Shown: positions 34,952 through 46,074, counted from the stretch's first letter. The stretch: DNA of 64,000 bases from Corallococcus macrosporus DSM 14697 (GCF_002305895.1 NZ_CP022203.1:3016501-3080500), one strand, 5' to 3'. Notes: a model not told the origin generated them from the sequence alone. Numbers and translations are program-made.

Positions 34952-37900
34952 GCGCGGGGCCCTCCCTCCTCGCGCTGGAGCGCAACCTCGCCCTGATGGC
35001 GGGCGCCGGCGCGGGCAAGACGTACAGCCTGGTCACCATGACGCTGCACCTGCTCGCGGGGGCGCGTGAGGCCGGCGGCCCGGTGCGCCCGGCGCGGCTG
35101 TGCATGCTCACGTTCACGGACAAGGCCGCCGCGGAGATGCGCTCGCGCGTCCGCCAGCGCCTGGATGGGCTGGCGCAGGGCGAGACGCGCCTGGACCAGG
35201 AGGAGGAGCTGCGCGCCTCGCTGGCGCGGCTGGACAAGCCCTTCCCGCTGCCGGATGCGTGGCGTCAGCTCCGCGAGGAGCTGGGCGCGGCCACGGTGGG
35301 CACCTTCCACTCGCTGTGCGGCCAGTTGCTGCGGCGCGCGCCGCCCGCGGTGGGCATCGACCCGAACTTCGAGGTGCTGGACTCGCTGGAGGCGACGGGG
35401 CTGGTGCAGGACGTCTGCGAGCGCGTCGTCCTCGACGCGCTGGAGGCGGGTGACGCGCAGGTGCGGGAGCTGTGCCGGGAGCTGGGCTTCTCCGGCTCGG
35501 GGTTCTCGGACGGCCTGGTGGCCGCGCTGGTGTCCGTCTACGGCAAGCTCCGCGAGGAAGGGCTGCGCGCGGAGAAGGCCGCCGTGAGCGACGCCGCGGA
35601 GGCGCGCGCGGAGCTGGACGCGGCGATTGCGCGGTGCAAGGCGCTGTGCGCCGAGGCCCGGGGCCTGGACGCGAAGGGCGAGTGGAGCCGGCTGTTGGGC
35701 GGGCTGGAGCGCGCGCTCAACGGCATGACGGCGGAGAACTTCGGCGAGGGCGAGCGCTTCCCGTGGCTGCGGGCCTGCTTCAAGGCGGACGGGCGCAACT
35801 TCTCCAGGCTCAGCAAGGGCGCCGCCGCGCCCGTCAAGAACCTCTACTGGCGCGTCTTCGGCAAGAGCGATGGCTCCGTGCCCCGGCTGGACGACGCCTG
35901 GGCCGCCTGGCGCACCGTGCCCTTCGAGGTCACCTTCCGCGAGCTCCTGACGCGCGTCGAAGCCCGTCACGACACGGAGCTGTCGCGCCGCAACGTGCTC
36001 GACTTCACGTCGTTGCTGGTGAAGTCGCGCGACCTGCTCCGGGAGCATCCGGAGTTCCGCCGTCAGGCGCAGGAGCGCATCGGCGCGCTGTTGGTGGACG
36101 AGTTCCAGGACACCAACCGCCTCCAGTTGGACCTGGTGTTGCTCCTGGCGGAGCAGCGAGAGGGCGGCCCGCGCGAGCTGGCGCCCGACGCGGACCTGGT
36201 GAAGGCGCTGCCGCTGGAGCCCGCCTTCCTGTGCGCGGTGGGTGACCGCAAGCAGTCCATCTACGAGTTCCGTGGCGCGGACGTGTCCGTCTTCTCCGTG
36301 CTGGCGAAGAAGCTGGAGGACGAAGGGGGCACGCGCGGCTTCCTCCAGAACAACCGCCGCTCCGTGCCTGGCTTGCTGTCGTTCTTCAACCGCACCTTCG
36401 CCGGCGTGCTCGTCGCCGCCGACGCCCGGAACCCCCGGCCCTTCGAGGTCATCTACGTCCCGGAAGAGGACGACCTCACCGCGTTCAGGCCGTCGCTGGC
36501 AGAGGGGCCCGTCGTGGAGCGGTTGCTGCTGGAGGAAGCGGCCACCTCGGCGGACCTGCGCTGGCTGGACGCGGACGCGATTGCCCGCCGGCTGCGGTGC
36601 CTGCTGGCGCCCGGCGCGCCGCCGTCGGTGGCGCGCGAGGACGGTGAAGGACAGCGTCCTGCGCGGGGCGGCGACGTGGCCATGCTCTTCCGGACCTTCA
36701 CGCACCTGGAGGTGTACCGGCAGGCCCTCATCCGCCACGGCGTCCCGCACCGCGTGCTGCGCGGGCGTGGCTTCTATGGCGCGCAGGAGGTGATGGACCT
36801 GGCCTCGTTGCTCGCGCTGCTGGCGGACGCGGAGGACGCGCTGGCCTTCGCCGCGGTGCTGCGCTCGCCGTTGGTGGGGCTGTCGGACGCATCCCTGTTC
36901 CGCCTCGCGGGGGACGCGCCCCTGTCCCTGGCGTCGCCCCGGCTGACGGACCCGGAGGTGTTGGGCGCGTTGTCCGAGCGCGAGCGGCAACGCCTGGAGC
37001 GTTTCCTCGCGGCGCTCCCCGGGCTGCGGCGCGAGCGCGACCGGCTGGGCGTGCGCGAGCTGCTGGTGTCCGCGCTGGATGCGACGGGCTATCGCGAAGC
37101 GCTCGCGGGCTCGCCCTACGCGGAGCAGGCGAGCGCCAACGTGGAGAAGCTCCTGGCGCTGGCGTCGCGGCGGGACGAGCGTGGCACGGGCGGCTGCGTG
37201 GCCTTCGCGCGCGAGCTGCGGATGCTGGCGGAGAACGACCCGACGGAGGCCCAGGCGGACCTGCTGGACGCGGGCGACCCGCGCGCGGTGCAACTGCTCA
37301 CCATCCACAGCGCCAAGGGCCTGGAGTGGCCGGTGGTGGTGGTGCCTTCGATGGGCGGCCGCCGGCGTGTGAGCTCGGGCCGGGCCCACTTCGAGCGCAC
37401 CCACGGCATCTCCCTTCAACCGTGGGTACCGGATTCGCTGGACGATGGCTACACCTCCAGCCGCTTCGACGCGGTGCGCGCCGAGCTGAAGGCCCGCGAG
37501 GACGCCGAGTACCGCCGCCTGCTCTACGTCGCGCTCACCCGCGCCAAGGACATGCTGGTGCTGGCGGGCGGCGCGGAGCCGCGCGGTGGCAAGGCCTCCT
37601 GGTGGCACCAGATTGACGGGCGTCTGGACGTGGACGCGGAGCTGCGCCGCCTGGTGGAGGACCTGGACGTCGACACGTTGCCGCCACCCGCGGACCCGGA
37701 GCCCCCGGGCCCGGAGGCCTTGCGCCTGGCGGAGGCGCGCGTCGAGGACGCGCTGCTGCGCGTGCGGGGTGGCCGCGTCGCGCAGGTGGAAGCGCCGGGC
37801 GCCGCGGTGGCCACCGCGGAGGCGCTGCAGGACTTCATCGCGTGTCCGCGGCGCTTCCACTACGTGCACCGGCTGGGACTTCGCGGCGCGCCGTGGCCGT

Positions 37901-38613
37901 GGGAGGTGCCGCCCCGTGGGGCGCCGCCCCTGGTGGAGCCGGACGGGTGGCTTCCCGCCGAGCGCCCCGAGGACCTCGCGCAGCGGCTGCTCCGCGCCGT
38001 GGACCTCCGGCTGGCCGCTCCGGAGGTGGACGCTTCTGAACGGCGGGCCCACCTGGAGTCACTGTTGCGTGACGCGGGCGCCCTCCCGGACGAAGAGGGC
38101 ATGGACGCCGTGCTGCGCACCGCGGAGCGCTTCCTGGCGTCCGGGTTCGCCCGTGAGCTGGCGCGCGCCCCGTCGCAGACGGTTCACCGGGGGCTGCCCT
38201 TCGTCCTCGCCCTGGAGGGTGGGGTGAGCGTCGAGGGCACGGTGGACCTGCTGTGGGAGTCTCCGCGGGAGGAGGCCGTGGTGGTGGCCTTCAAGCACGG
38301 CGGACGTCATCCGCTGGGAGCGGCCGCGTACACCTATGAGCTGGCGGCGCTGGGGCTGGTGGCTCGGCACATGGTGCGAGAAGGGGTGCCGGTGCGGGTG
38401 GGGGTCGTCTCCCTCAAGGAAGCGCAGCCGGAGCCCGAGTGGCTCTCCGGGCCCAGGGGGCTGGAGGACGCAGCGGGGCGGCTCGCGGGCGCGGCACGGG
38501 CCGTGTCACGCGGTGAATCCAGGGGTGAATGGGATGGGAGGGAGAAGGCAGCCTGCCAGGCCCTGCATTGTGGCTTCGCGGAACACTGTCACCCGGCCCC
38601 CCGTGCGTGCTAA
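34948..38613 (+). CDS. addA: AddA-like helicase subunit with degenerate nuclease
   Basis: 1221 residues, a UvrD/Rep-type superfamily 1 helicase. The motifs are Walker A GAGAGKTYSL near residue 20, TFTDKAAAEM, DEFQDTN, GDRKQSIYEFRGAD, IHSAKGLEWP and YVALTRAKDML. The C-terminal nuclease domain (about 960-1220) looks damaged: EGTVDLLW keeps the first acid, but the DYK site reads VVAFKHG, so the second Asp is Ala. It retains cysteines (IACPRRF, then CQALHC and EHC) that could form an Fe-S clamp like that of AddB. The gene is translationally coupled to addB and lies 12 bases before purA. The ATG at 34948 is used; the 57-base upstream extension overlaps AddB. Confidence 0.88.
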   Translation: MSAGPSLLALERNLALMAGAGAGKTYSLVTMTLHLLAGAREAGGPVRPARLCMLTFTDKAAAEMRSRVRQRLDGLAQGETRLDQEEELRASLARLDKPFPLPDAWRQLREELGAATVGTFHSLCGQLLRRAPPAVGIDPNFEVLDSLEATGLVQDVCERVVLDALEAGDAQVRELCRELGFSGSGFSDGLVAALVSVYGKLREEGLRAEKAAVSDAAEARAELDAAIARCKALCAEARGLDAKGEWSRLLGGLERALNGMTAENFGEGERFPWLRACFKADGRNFSRLSKGAAAPVKNLYWRVFGKSDGSVPRLDDAWAAWRTVPFEVTFRELLTRVEARHDTELSRRNVLDFTSLLVKSRDLLREHPEFRRQAQERIGALLVDEFQDTNRLQLDLVLLLAEQREGGPRELAPDADLVKALPLEPAFLCAVGDRKQSIYEFRGADVSVFSVLAKKLEDEGGTRGFLQNNRRSVPGLLSFFNRTFAGVLVAADARNPRPFEVIYVPEEDDLTAFRPSLAEGPVVERLLLEEAATSADLRWLDADAIARRLRCLLAPGAPPSVAREDGEGQRPARGGDVAMLFRTFTHLEVYRQALIRHGVPHRVLRGRGFYGAQEVMDLASLLALLADAEDALAFAAVLRSPLVGLSDASLFRLAGDAPLSLASPRLTDPEVLGALSERERQRLERFLAALPGLRRERDRLGVRELLVSALDATGYREALAGSPYAEQASANVEKLLALASRRDERGTGGCVAFARELRMLAENDPTEAQADLLDAGDPRAVQLLTIHSAKGLEWPVVVVPSMGGRRRVSSGRAHFERTHGISLQPWVPDSLDDGYTSSRFDAVRAELKAREDAEYRRLLYVALTRAKDMLVLAGGAEPRGGKASWWHQIDGRLDVDAELRRLVEDLDVDTLPPPADPEPPGPEALRLAEARVEDALLRVRGGRVAQVEAPGAAVATAEALQDFIACPRRFHYVHRLGLRGAPWPWEVPPRGAPPLVEPDGWLPAERPEDLAQRLLRAVDLRLAAPEVDASERRAHLESLLRDAGALPDEEGMDAVLRTAERFLASGFARELARAPSQTVHRGLPFVLALEGGVSVEGTVDLLWESPREEAVVVAFKHGGRHPLGAAAYTYELAALGLVARHMVREGVPVRVGVVSLKEAQPEPEWLSGPRGLEDAAGRLAGAARAVSRGESRGEWDGREKAACQALHCGFAEHCHPAPRAC

Positions 38614-39936
<1,323 letters not shown>

Positions 39937-39943
39937 GCCAACG

Positions 39944-39990
39944 CCAGGGGCCGCGTCGCTCGCGGGCGTGCTGACGCGGCCCTGGTTTTT
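39944..39990 (+). terminator. Intrinsic terminator after purA
   Basis: Arms 39944-39957 and 39971-39984 (CCAGGG...CCCTGG, 13 pairs with one bulged G) are followed by a T-run to 39990. It begins 8 bases after the purA stop. Confidence 0.85.
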
Positions 39991-40027
39991 CTGCTACGGC
40001 TTCCGGGTCGACACTCCGGGAGCCGTC

Positions 40028-41368
40028 ATGCTCGTCTTGCGCAGGTTCGTCATCGCGCTGTCCGCGGCCATGCTGCTGGGCGCCGCGGAGCCCTCCGCCG
40101 CGGCGCGGGCGGCCTTCCTGCGGGGAGAGTCCGCGCTGGCGCGAGGCCGCTGGGACGACGCGGCCGCCGCCTACCGGGAGGCCCTGGCCGAGACGCCCGG
40201 GTACCCCTCCGCCCTCAATGGTCTGGGCAGCGTGCTGTTCCGCAAGGGACAGGTGCAGGCGTCCCTCACGCACTTCCGCGAGGCCGCCCGGGCCGACCCG
40301 GACTTCAAGATGGCCTGGTTCAACCTGGGCTACGCCGCGCGCAAGGCGGGGGACGCGGCCACGGCGGCGCAGGCCTACGAGCGCTACACCCAGCTCGAGC
40401 CCGGGGACCCGGAGGGTTTCTACGGGCTGGGGGAGAGCTACCGGCAGCTCGGCCAGAAGGACAAGGCCGTCCCCGCGTACCAGGCGTACATCGCCCGGGA
40501 GCAGCGCAAGGGGGAGCAGGTCTGGGTGAACAAGGCGACCGAGCACCTGAAGGCCATGGGCGCCCAGCCCCTGCCGCCCGGCGCCGCGCAGCCGGCCTCG
40601 CAGGTGCTCACGGCCGCGTCCGAGGTCGCCCCGGCGCGGATGGCGCCGGCGGACCGGACCGCCAATCCGGCGCTGGCGGCGGCGCGCATCCGCGACGGTG
40701 ACGCGTTGATGAAGGAGCGGCGCTACCGCGAGGCGGCCTTCGCCTTCCTGGATGCGTCGCACGCGGACGCGGGCCACGTGGAGGCGCTGTTCAAGCTGGG
40801 CAATGCCCTGGCGGTGCTGGGCTACTACGGACAGGCGGTGGCGCAGTGGGAGCGGGCCACCGCGCTCACGCAGGACGCGGCCATCCGGCAGAGCGCGAAG
40901 GAGAACATCGACCGCGCGCGGGCGAAGATGGCGCAGAGCGGAGCGTCTCCCCAGGCCGCGGGACTGGCTCCCGGCTCCGGCCCCGTGGCGGACACGACGC
41001 GCGCGCAGGCGCGCCGCGCGTATGAGCAGGGCGTGCAGCGCATCGCCAGCAAGGACTTCAGCGGTGCGCTGACCAGCCTCACCCAGGCCATCCAGCAGGA
41101 ACCCATGCTGGCCGTGGCCTACGTCGCGCGTGGCAGCGCCAACATCGGCCTGCGCCGCTACGCCGAGGCCGCGGCGGACTACCAGTTCGCCCTGGAGCTG
41201 GAGCCCGGCTCGGCTTCTCCGCTTTACGGACTGGCCGAATCTTTCCGCGCCATGGGCCGGTCGCTCGAGGCGCGCGGCCTCTACGAGCGCTATGCCGCCT
41301 CCTCCGCCGCGGACGCCCGCCCCCAGCTCCAGGAGGAATCCCGACAGAAGGCGGCGCGGCTGCGTTGA
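40028..41368 (+). CDS. Tetratricopeptide repeat protein, exported
   Basis: 446 residues with a signal peptide (FVIALSAAMLLGAAEPSAAA). At least seven TPR-like helical pairs lie in two blocks (about 25-165 and 215-430), joined by a Pro/Ala-rich linker. TPR proteins are scaffolds for protein-protein contact; no partner is evident. The ATG at 40028 begins the signal peptide. The upstream 60 bases of open frame pass through the purA terminator and are unlikely to be coding. Confidence 0.8.
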   Translation: MLVLRRFVIALSAAMLLGAAEPSAAARAAFLRGESALARGRWDDAAAAYREALAETPGYPSALNGLGSVLFRKGQVQASLTHFREAARADPDFKMAWFNLGYAARKAGDAATAAQAYERYTQLEPGDPEGFYGLGESYRQLGQKDKAVPAYQAYIAREQRKGEQVWVNKATEHLKAMGAQPLPPGAAQPASQVLTAASEVAPARMAPADRTANPALAAARIRDGDALMKERRYREAAFAFLDASHADAGHVEALFKLGNALAVLGYYGQAVAQWERATALTQDAAIRQSAKENIDRARAKMAQSGASPQAAGLAPGSGPVADTTRAQARRAYEQGVQRIASKDFSGALTSLTQAIQQEPMLAVAYVARGSANIGLRRYAEAAADYQFALELEPGSASPLYGLAESFRAMGRSLEARGLYERYAASSAADARPQLQEESRQKAARLR

Positions 41369-41430
41369 CCGGCAGGCAGGAAGCCCGAGGGTAGGTGGAC
41401 CGTGTCAGCCCCAGGCATTAGCTTCCATGA

Positions 41431-41865
41431 ATGACCGGGCGCGACGCGGAATCGAACGGACGGCAGGTCTTCAGGCCCCGACGGGTCCTCGCAGCGGCCA
41501 TGGCCGCCGCGGGCCTGCTCTGGGTCACCGTGCTGGTGTACCTCTTGCGGTTCTTCGATGAGGTCCCGCTCAAGACCTTCCTCTCAGCGGGCTTCTTCGT
41601 CCTCTTCTTCGCCGTGTCGCTCATGTACTACGGGCGCACGCGCATCGTGGTGGATGCCCGGGGCGTCACCTACCGCGGCATGGTGCGGACGCGGCGCTTC
41701 ACCTTCGCGGACATCCGCAAGCTGGATGTCCTGCCCGGCCCGGTGACTGTCTATGCCATCCGGGGCAAGGCGGGCCTGGTCCACTTCACCAGCTTCTTCC
41801 TCCACCACCAGCAGCTCGCCCGGCTCCTCGTGGAACGCGCGGGGCTGGGGCCCATCCCCGGCTGA
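41431..41865 (+). CDS. Small membrane protein with PH-like domain
   Basis: 144 residues. A short basic head comes first, then two close membrane helices (about 20-40 and 48-66), then about 75 residues resembling the bacterial PH domain (IVVDARGVTYRGMVRTRRF, FADIRKLDV). Bacterial PH domains bind lipids or proteins at the membrane. Its role is unknown. It converges on the FHA gene, with 22 bases between. Confidence 0.65.
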   Translation: MTGRDAESNGRQVFRPRRVLAAAMAAAGLLWVTVLVYLLRFFDEVPLKTFLSAGFFVLFFAVSLMYYGRTRIVVDARGVTYRGMVRTRRFTFADIRKLDVLPGPVTVYAIRGKAGLVHFTSFFLHHQQLARLLVERAGLGPIPG

Positions 41866-41887
41866 GCCGCCGTCACGGTGCCGCTGG

Positions 41888-42748
41888 TCAGCTCCCCGTC
41901 GCCAGCGCCCAGGTGATGGCCACGCCCGCGGAGGCCGCTACCGCGCCCAGGCCAATCAGCCACCACTCGCCGCGTGGCTTGGATGCGCTGGGCGGCGCCT
42001 CCGGCGCGGGTTCCTCGACGGCGTCCGTGGGGGCCGGCTGCACCGCGTCGGGGACGGGCTCGTTCTCGACAGGAGGTGGGGCGGGGGGCGGGGGCTCTTC
42101 CACCGCGGCCTGGAAGCGAAGCAGCGAGCGGCCCATTTCAATGACGTCGCCATCGGCCAGGAGGGCGCGGCGCTCGAGGCGTTGACCGTTGAGGAAGACG
42201 CCGTTGGGGCTGCCCAGGTCTTCCAGCGTGAAGCCTTCCTCGGCGTGCACGACGCGCGCATGCGTCCTGGACACGGCCCGGTCTCTCAGCCGCAGGGCCA
42301 CGTCGCTGCCCCGGCCGATGTCCGTCTGGGCCTCCGCGAGCGCATGGACGCGCCCGACATCCAGGCCCGTGAGGCAGGTGAGGGTGGCCGCGCGTGACGG
42401 CGCCGGCTCATCCGTCCCCGTCAGCAACCCCTTGAGCAGCGCCACCGTGCCCACGCCGCGCTCGCTGACCGACTCCTGGAGCACGCGCAAGCCCATGTCG
42501 TCGGGCAGGCCGAGCGCCTCGCCGGGGAGCACCAGCCGGGGCACCCCCGGGGGGACGAGCACGCCATTGACGGAGAAGGTGCGCGCGGCCTCGACCATCA
42601 GCCGCTGCGCCTCGACGCGCAGGCTGAGCAGGCTCGGGGGAAGTCCGTCCAGGCGGATGTGGTCGTCCGGGCCGCCGCCCAGGAGGTGGACGCCCTCGGC
42701 GAGCTCGAAGGGGGTCGTGGAGCCCAGGTGTTCGAATTCGAAGCGCAT
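41888..42748 (-). CDS. FHA-domain protein with C-terminal membrane anchor
   Basis: 286 residues. A canonical FHA domain (about 125-200) has GRGSD, RAVSRTHARV and GSPNGVFLNG, the loops that read phosphothreonine. Residues 1-95 look like a second, degenerate FHA fold. A Pro/Glu linker leads to one C-terminal membrane helix (LGAVAASAGVAITWAL), so it is anchored by its tail with the FHA facing the cytoplasm. It probably docks Ser/Thr-kinase-phosphorylated proteins. The ATG at 42748 is preferred. Confidence 0.85.
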   Translation of the reverse strand: MRFEFEHLGSTTPFELAEGVHLLGGGPDDHIRLDGLPPSLLSLRVEAQRLMVEAARTFSVNGVLVPPGVPRLVLPGEALGLPDDMGLRVLQESVSERGVGTVALLKGLLTGTDEPAPSRAATLTCLTGLDVGRVHALAEAQTDIGRGSDVALRLRDRAVSRTHARVVHAEEGFTLEDLGSPNGVFLNGQRLERRALLADGDVIEMGRSLLRFQAAVEEPPPPAPPPVENEPVPDAVQPAPTDAVEEPAPEAPPSASKPRGEWWLIGLGAVAASAGVAITWALATGS

Positions 42749-42874
42749 GGGCCCGGGCCAGGAGCAACGCGCTGGCCGCCGCACGGGCCCGGGGTTTCGC
42801 GGACTTGCCGGCCACCTGCGTCCCGGGCGGCCAGGCCGCGTCCGGCATGCGAGACGCCTCCGAGGGGGATGGCC

Positions 42875-43645
42875 TCAGGCGGCGCGTGGCGTCTCGGCGG
42901 CCGGCGGCGGGCCCTCGCCAGGGCTCAGGCGTGTCCCGGGGTACACGGCCACGGCCGAGCCGTCCGCGACGAAGGCGGAGCTGGGCTGGCCGCGCAGGAA
43001 GGGAACGAACCGGGCGCCGTACAGGCCCTCCACGTCGATATCGAGCGCGGTGTTGTCCACCTCCCACACCGACCAGCGCGGATGCTCCACGCGATACTCC
43101 GCGCAGCCGCCGTCCCGCTGCGCCGTGTAGCCCCAGTAGTGCTCGGTGATGAACTCCGCCTCCGAACCCGGCTCACTGGCCCGGGGCGCTCCACGCGTCG
43201 TCGCGGCCAGGTGCTGCCACCGTCCACCCGCCTTCCACGCATACTCGAGGCGGCCTGGGGCGCCGGCCTCCGCGCCCGTCATCTCCACGACGTGCCGCAT
43301 GGGCAGCGCGACATAGGGCTCGTTGTAGAGCACGCGCGCCACGCTGGCGATGGCCAGGCGCGGGACCAGCTCCTTCACGAACACCACGCCTCGCCGCCAG
43401 CCTTCGGGCCCCCGGTGGCGCACGTAGAAGCGCAGGTTCACCTCGTCGAAGTGACGGTGGAAGGGCACGGACAGGCCGCGCACGCGCGTGTCGAGGAAGC
43501 GGAAGCCCACCATGCTGGCGAACGTCCGCCCCTGCCAGGTGTCCAGCTCCGTGCCCCGGGGGACGAGGGGCCGGAGGACGTCCGGGTCCACCTCGTAGTT
43601 GAGCATGACGAGATACCGCCACTCCGCCGTGAGGAAAGGGCGCAT
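42875..43645 (-). CDS. DUF2071 family protein (YqjF-like)
   Basis: 256 residues matching the DUF2071 pattern: LTAEWRYLVMLNYEVDPDVL near the start, FRFLDTRVRGLSVPFHRHF, a NLRFYVRH strand and the family ending (GLYGARFVPFL). The biochemical role of this family is not known. No signal peptide or membrane segment is visible. A short tail rich in Pro and Ala ends it. It is separated by about 126 bases from the FHA gene on the same strand. Confidence 0.8.
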   Translation of the reverse strand: MRPFLTAEWRYLVMLNYEVDPDVLRPLVPRGTELDTWQGRTFASMVGFRFLDTRVRGLSVPFHRHFDEVNLRFYVRHRGPEGWRRGVVFVKELVPRLAIASVARVLYNEPYVALPMRHVVEMTGAEAGAPGRLEYAWKAGGRWQHLAATTRGAPRASEPGSEAEFITEHYWGYTAQRDGGCAEYRVEHPRWSVWEVDNTALDIDVEGLYGARFVPFLRGQPSSAFVADGSAVAVYPGTRLSPGEGPPPAAETPRAA

Positions 43646-43808
43646 GCCTGCGTCCTAATGCGGGCCCCGCAGCGAAATCCAACCTGCCTGGCGGAAGGCG
43701 CGCCTCGCGCTCACGCCTCGCAGAAGCCGGCGTTCTGCGGTGAGGCGTGCGCGCCCATGGGCCAGGTGCCCGGGCGCGCTCGATGCCCAGGCACCCCTGG
43801 CCGCGCCG

Positions 43809-44432
43809 CTACCAGGTCGCGCCGATGTTCAGGGTGCCCGCGTAGCTGCCGCCGCTGCTGAAGTTGCGGTCGCCAATCGTGACGTCGCCGGGCGGGGCGT
43901 TCGCGGCGAACTGCTGGTCGAGGAGGAAGTTGTACTGGACGCGGGCGTCGGCGGTGAGGCTGCCCATATGGACGCGCAGGCCGCCGCCCACGGGGATGTT
44001 GCCCACCGTGTCATCCGCGAAGGCGAGCGTGGGCGCGCGCACGTTGTACCGGCTGAGGCCCACGCCGCCCAGGACGTAGGGCTGCACGGGCGCGGCGCCC
44101 AGGCCCAGCGTGGCCACGGCGTGCGCGCCGTTGCGCACCAGGTCCGGGCCGCCCCGGGAGCCCGTCACCACGCGCTGGTCGAAATTGTTGATGGCGCCCG
44201 AGTAGCCCAGCTCGATGCCCAGCACCTTCGTGGGCTTGATGGCCACCGTCACGCCGTAACCCAGACCCGGGTTGATGTCGGAGCCCAGCGAATTCGTATA
44301 GCCCTCGACGCCGCCGCCCACGAGGAACGTCAGGCCTCGCATGTCCGCGGAGGACTCCAGCCGCTCCTGTGCCATGGCGCTCCCTGCTCCCAGCACACCC
44401 ACCACCGCACCCACCTTGAGTAGAGTCTTCAT
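43809..44432 (-). CDS. Outer-membrane beta-barrel protein
   Basis: 207 residues with a signal peptide (VGAVVGVLGAGSAMAQ) and alternating amphipathic beta strands: GLTFLVGGGVEGY, GYGVTVAIKP, PYVLGGVGLSRY, LNIGATW. It ends in an aromatic residue (Trp), as needed for Bam-dependent insertion. It is of the OmpA-N/porin-like eight-strand type by length. The substrate or partner is unknown. The ATG at 44432 is used as the start of the signal peptide. Confidence 0.8.
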   Translation of the reverse strand: MKTLLKVGAVVGVLGAGSAMAQERLESSADMRGLTFLVGGGVEGYTNSLGSDINPGLGYGVTVAIKPTKVLGIELGYSGAINNFDQRVVTGSRGGPDLVRNGAHAVATLGLGAAPVQPYVLGGVGLSRYNVRAPTLAFADDTVGNIPVGGGLRVHMGSLTADARVQYNFLLDQQFAANAPPGDVTIGDRNFSSGGSYAGTLNIGATW

Positions 44433-44599
44433 TCGCGCCTCCCTTGGGCCTGAACCGCTGGTTGAGGCGAGAAGATGGGAGCCGCCGCTCGGCATGACAA
44501 TTGCCGGCACTGTAGGCCGATGCCGACACTCCGCCCGCCTGCTCGCTCACCTCGGGGCGAACCCAACTGACGCGAAGCCCGCTAGGATGCGCGGCCCCG

Positions 44600-45802
44600 A
44601 TGCGTCTCCCGTCCTTCGCACTCGCTCCGTTGTTGGCCGTCACCTGCCTTGCCGCCGCCTGTCGTGATGAGCAGGCCGGGCCGCGTCAGCAGGCACCCCG
44701 CATCCCCGCGCCCACCCGGCTCCGCGCCCTGGAGGCGGCGCCCGCAGACCTCACGTTCCGCAGCGGTGAGACCTTCGCTGGCGGCGCGGTGGTGTACCTG
44801 GGCTCCAAGGTGACGCCGGAGAAGGCCGCACCGGGCACGCAGGTGAGGCTCGCGCATTACTTCCAGGCGGTCCGCTCGCCGCCGGAGGGGTACGGCTTCT
44901 TCGTCCACGTCGTGGACCCGGCCAGCGGCGCCATGCTCTCCAACGCGGACCATGAGATTCAAGGCGGCGCCGCGCCGCTGGCGTCATGGCCGGTGGGCAA
45001 GGTCATCGAGGACGTCCACTCGGTGCCCATGCCCGGCACGCCCGCGCGGGTGGTGCTCGGCTTCTGGCGGGGGAACTCCCGGCTGCCCGTGGATGACGCC
45101 AACGCGCATGACGGCTCGCAGCGCATGCTGGGCCCCCCGTTGGGCGGCGCCGCGCAGGAGCTGCCCGAATACACCGTCCCGCGCGTGAGCCAGCCGCCCA
45201 CCCTCGACGGTGTGCTGGATGACGCCGTGTGGAAGCAGGCCCGGCCCGTGGTGCTGCGCCGGAGCTTCGACGGCAGCGCCCCGCGCCTTCGGACCGAGGC
45301 GCGGCTCGTCCATGACGGCGCGTTCCTTTACGTGGCCTTCGACCTGGATGACCCGGACGTGTGGGGCACGCTGCGCAAGCGCGATGACCCCATCTACGAG
45401 GAGGAGGTGGTGGAAATCTTCCTCGACGCCAACGCGGACGGGCGCACCTACAACGAGCTCCAGGTGTCACCGCACAACGTCATCTTCGATGCGTACTTCC
45501 CCGCGCGCCGGCAGGGCATGGACCGCTCGTGGGATTCGGGGATGACGTCCGCGGTGAAGGTGCGGGGCACGCTGGATGATGCCTCGGACCGCGACGAGGG
45601 CTGGTCGGTGGAGCTGCGGATTCCCTTCGACCGCCTGGCCGAAGTCCCCCACCTCCCCCCTCGGCCGGGGGACCGCTGGCGCTTCAACCTCTACCGGCTG
45701 GAGCACCATGACCGCCGCACGGTGGAAGGGCAGTCCTTCTCGCCCCTCTTCGTCGGCGACTTCCACGCGCTGCCGCGCTTCGGTTGGCTCGTTTTCGAGT
45801 GA
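44600..45802 (+). CDS. Lipoprotein with carbohydrate-binding family 9-like domain
   Basis: 400 residues. A lipobox LAAAC with Cys21 follows a hydrophobic signal. Residues 45-185 form a beta domain of unknown type. Residues 195-400 match the CBM9-like domain, with PPTLDGVLDDAVWKQARPV opening, YVAFDLDDPDVWG and EVVEIFLDANADG. Such domains bind sugar ends in xylan-degrading enzymes and are also found in myxobacterial surface proteins. No catalytic domain is present. The ATG at 44600 gives a normal signal peptide. Confidence 0.82.
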   Translation: MRLPSFALAPLLAVTCLAAACRDEQAGPRQQAPRIPAPTRLRALEAAPADLTFRSGETFAGGAVVYLGSKVTPEKAAPGTQVRLAHYFQAVRSPPEGYGFFVHVVDPASGAMLSNADHEIQGGAAPLASWPVGKVIEDVHSVPMPGTPARVVLGFWRGNSRLPVDDANAHDGSQRMLGPPLGGAAQELPEYTVPRVSQPPTLDGVLDDAVWKQARPVVLRRSFDGSAPRLRTEARLVHDGAFLYVAFDLDDPDVWGTLRKRDDPIYEEEVVEIFLDANADGRTYNELQVSPHNVIFDAYFPARRQGMDRSWDSGMTSAVKVRGTLDDASDRDEGWSVELRIPFDRLAEVPHLPPRPGDRWRFNLYRLEHHDRRTVEGQSFSPLFVGDFHALPRFGWLVFE

Positions 45803-45814
45803 CGGCGCCCGCGC

Positions 45815-46069
45815 TCACGCGTGGGGACTGATGTCCCAGTGCGCGTCCGCCACGGAACGCTCGGTGGGGTCCCCCAGGAAGCGGAGGAAGCCGCGAAGCT
45901 CCATCGTGTCGATGAGCTCCTCGGCCTCCAGCTCCGAGAAGCCCCGCAGGTCCACGAGCAGGTTGCGCATCACGGATTTGCCGCGGAGATACCCAATGGG
46001 TTCTCCCGGGCCGAGCGCGTTCTTCAGGTCGGCGGTGAGCTGCTGGAGGTCGAGGTCCTCTGGAATCAT
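45815..46069 (-). CDS. Small hypothetical protein downstream of comEC
   Basis: 84 residues, acidic, helical, with no family I recognise. The ATG at 46069 (MIPEDLDL) is chosen because GAGG precedes it and it lies 5 bases after the comEC stop, consistent with co-transcription. The frame is open to 46213, but that extension is Arg/Pro-rich and overlaps comEC. It converges on the CBM9-like gene. Confidence 0.55.
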   Translation of the reverse strand: MIPEDLDLQQLTADLKNALGPGEPIGYLRGKSVMRNLLVDLRGFSELEAEELIDTMELRGFLRFLGDPTERSVADAHWDISPHA

Positions 46070-46074
46070 CGGCC

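Noticed and set aside
34897-38052. 1051-residue minus-strand open frame
   Set aside because: Antisense shadow of addA, which has complete helicase motifs.
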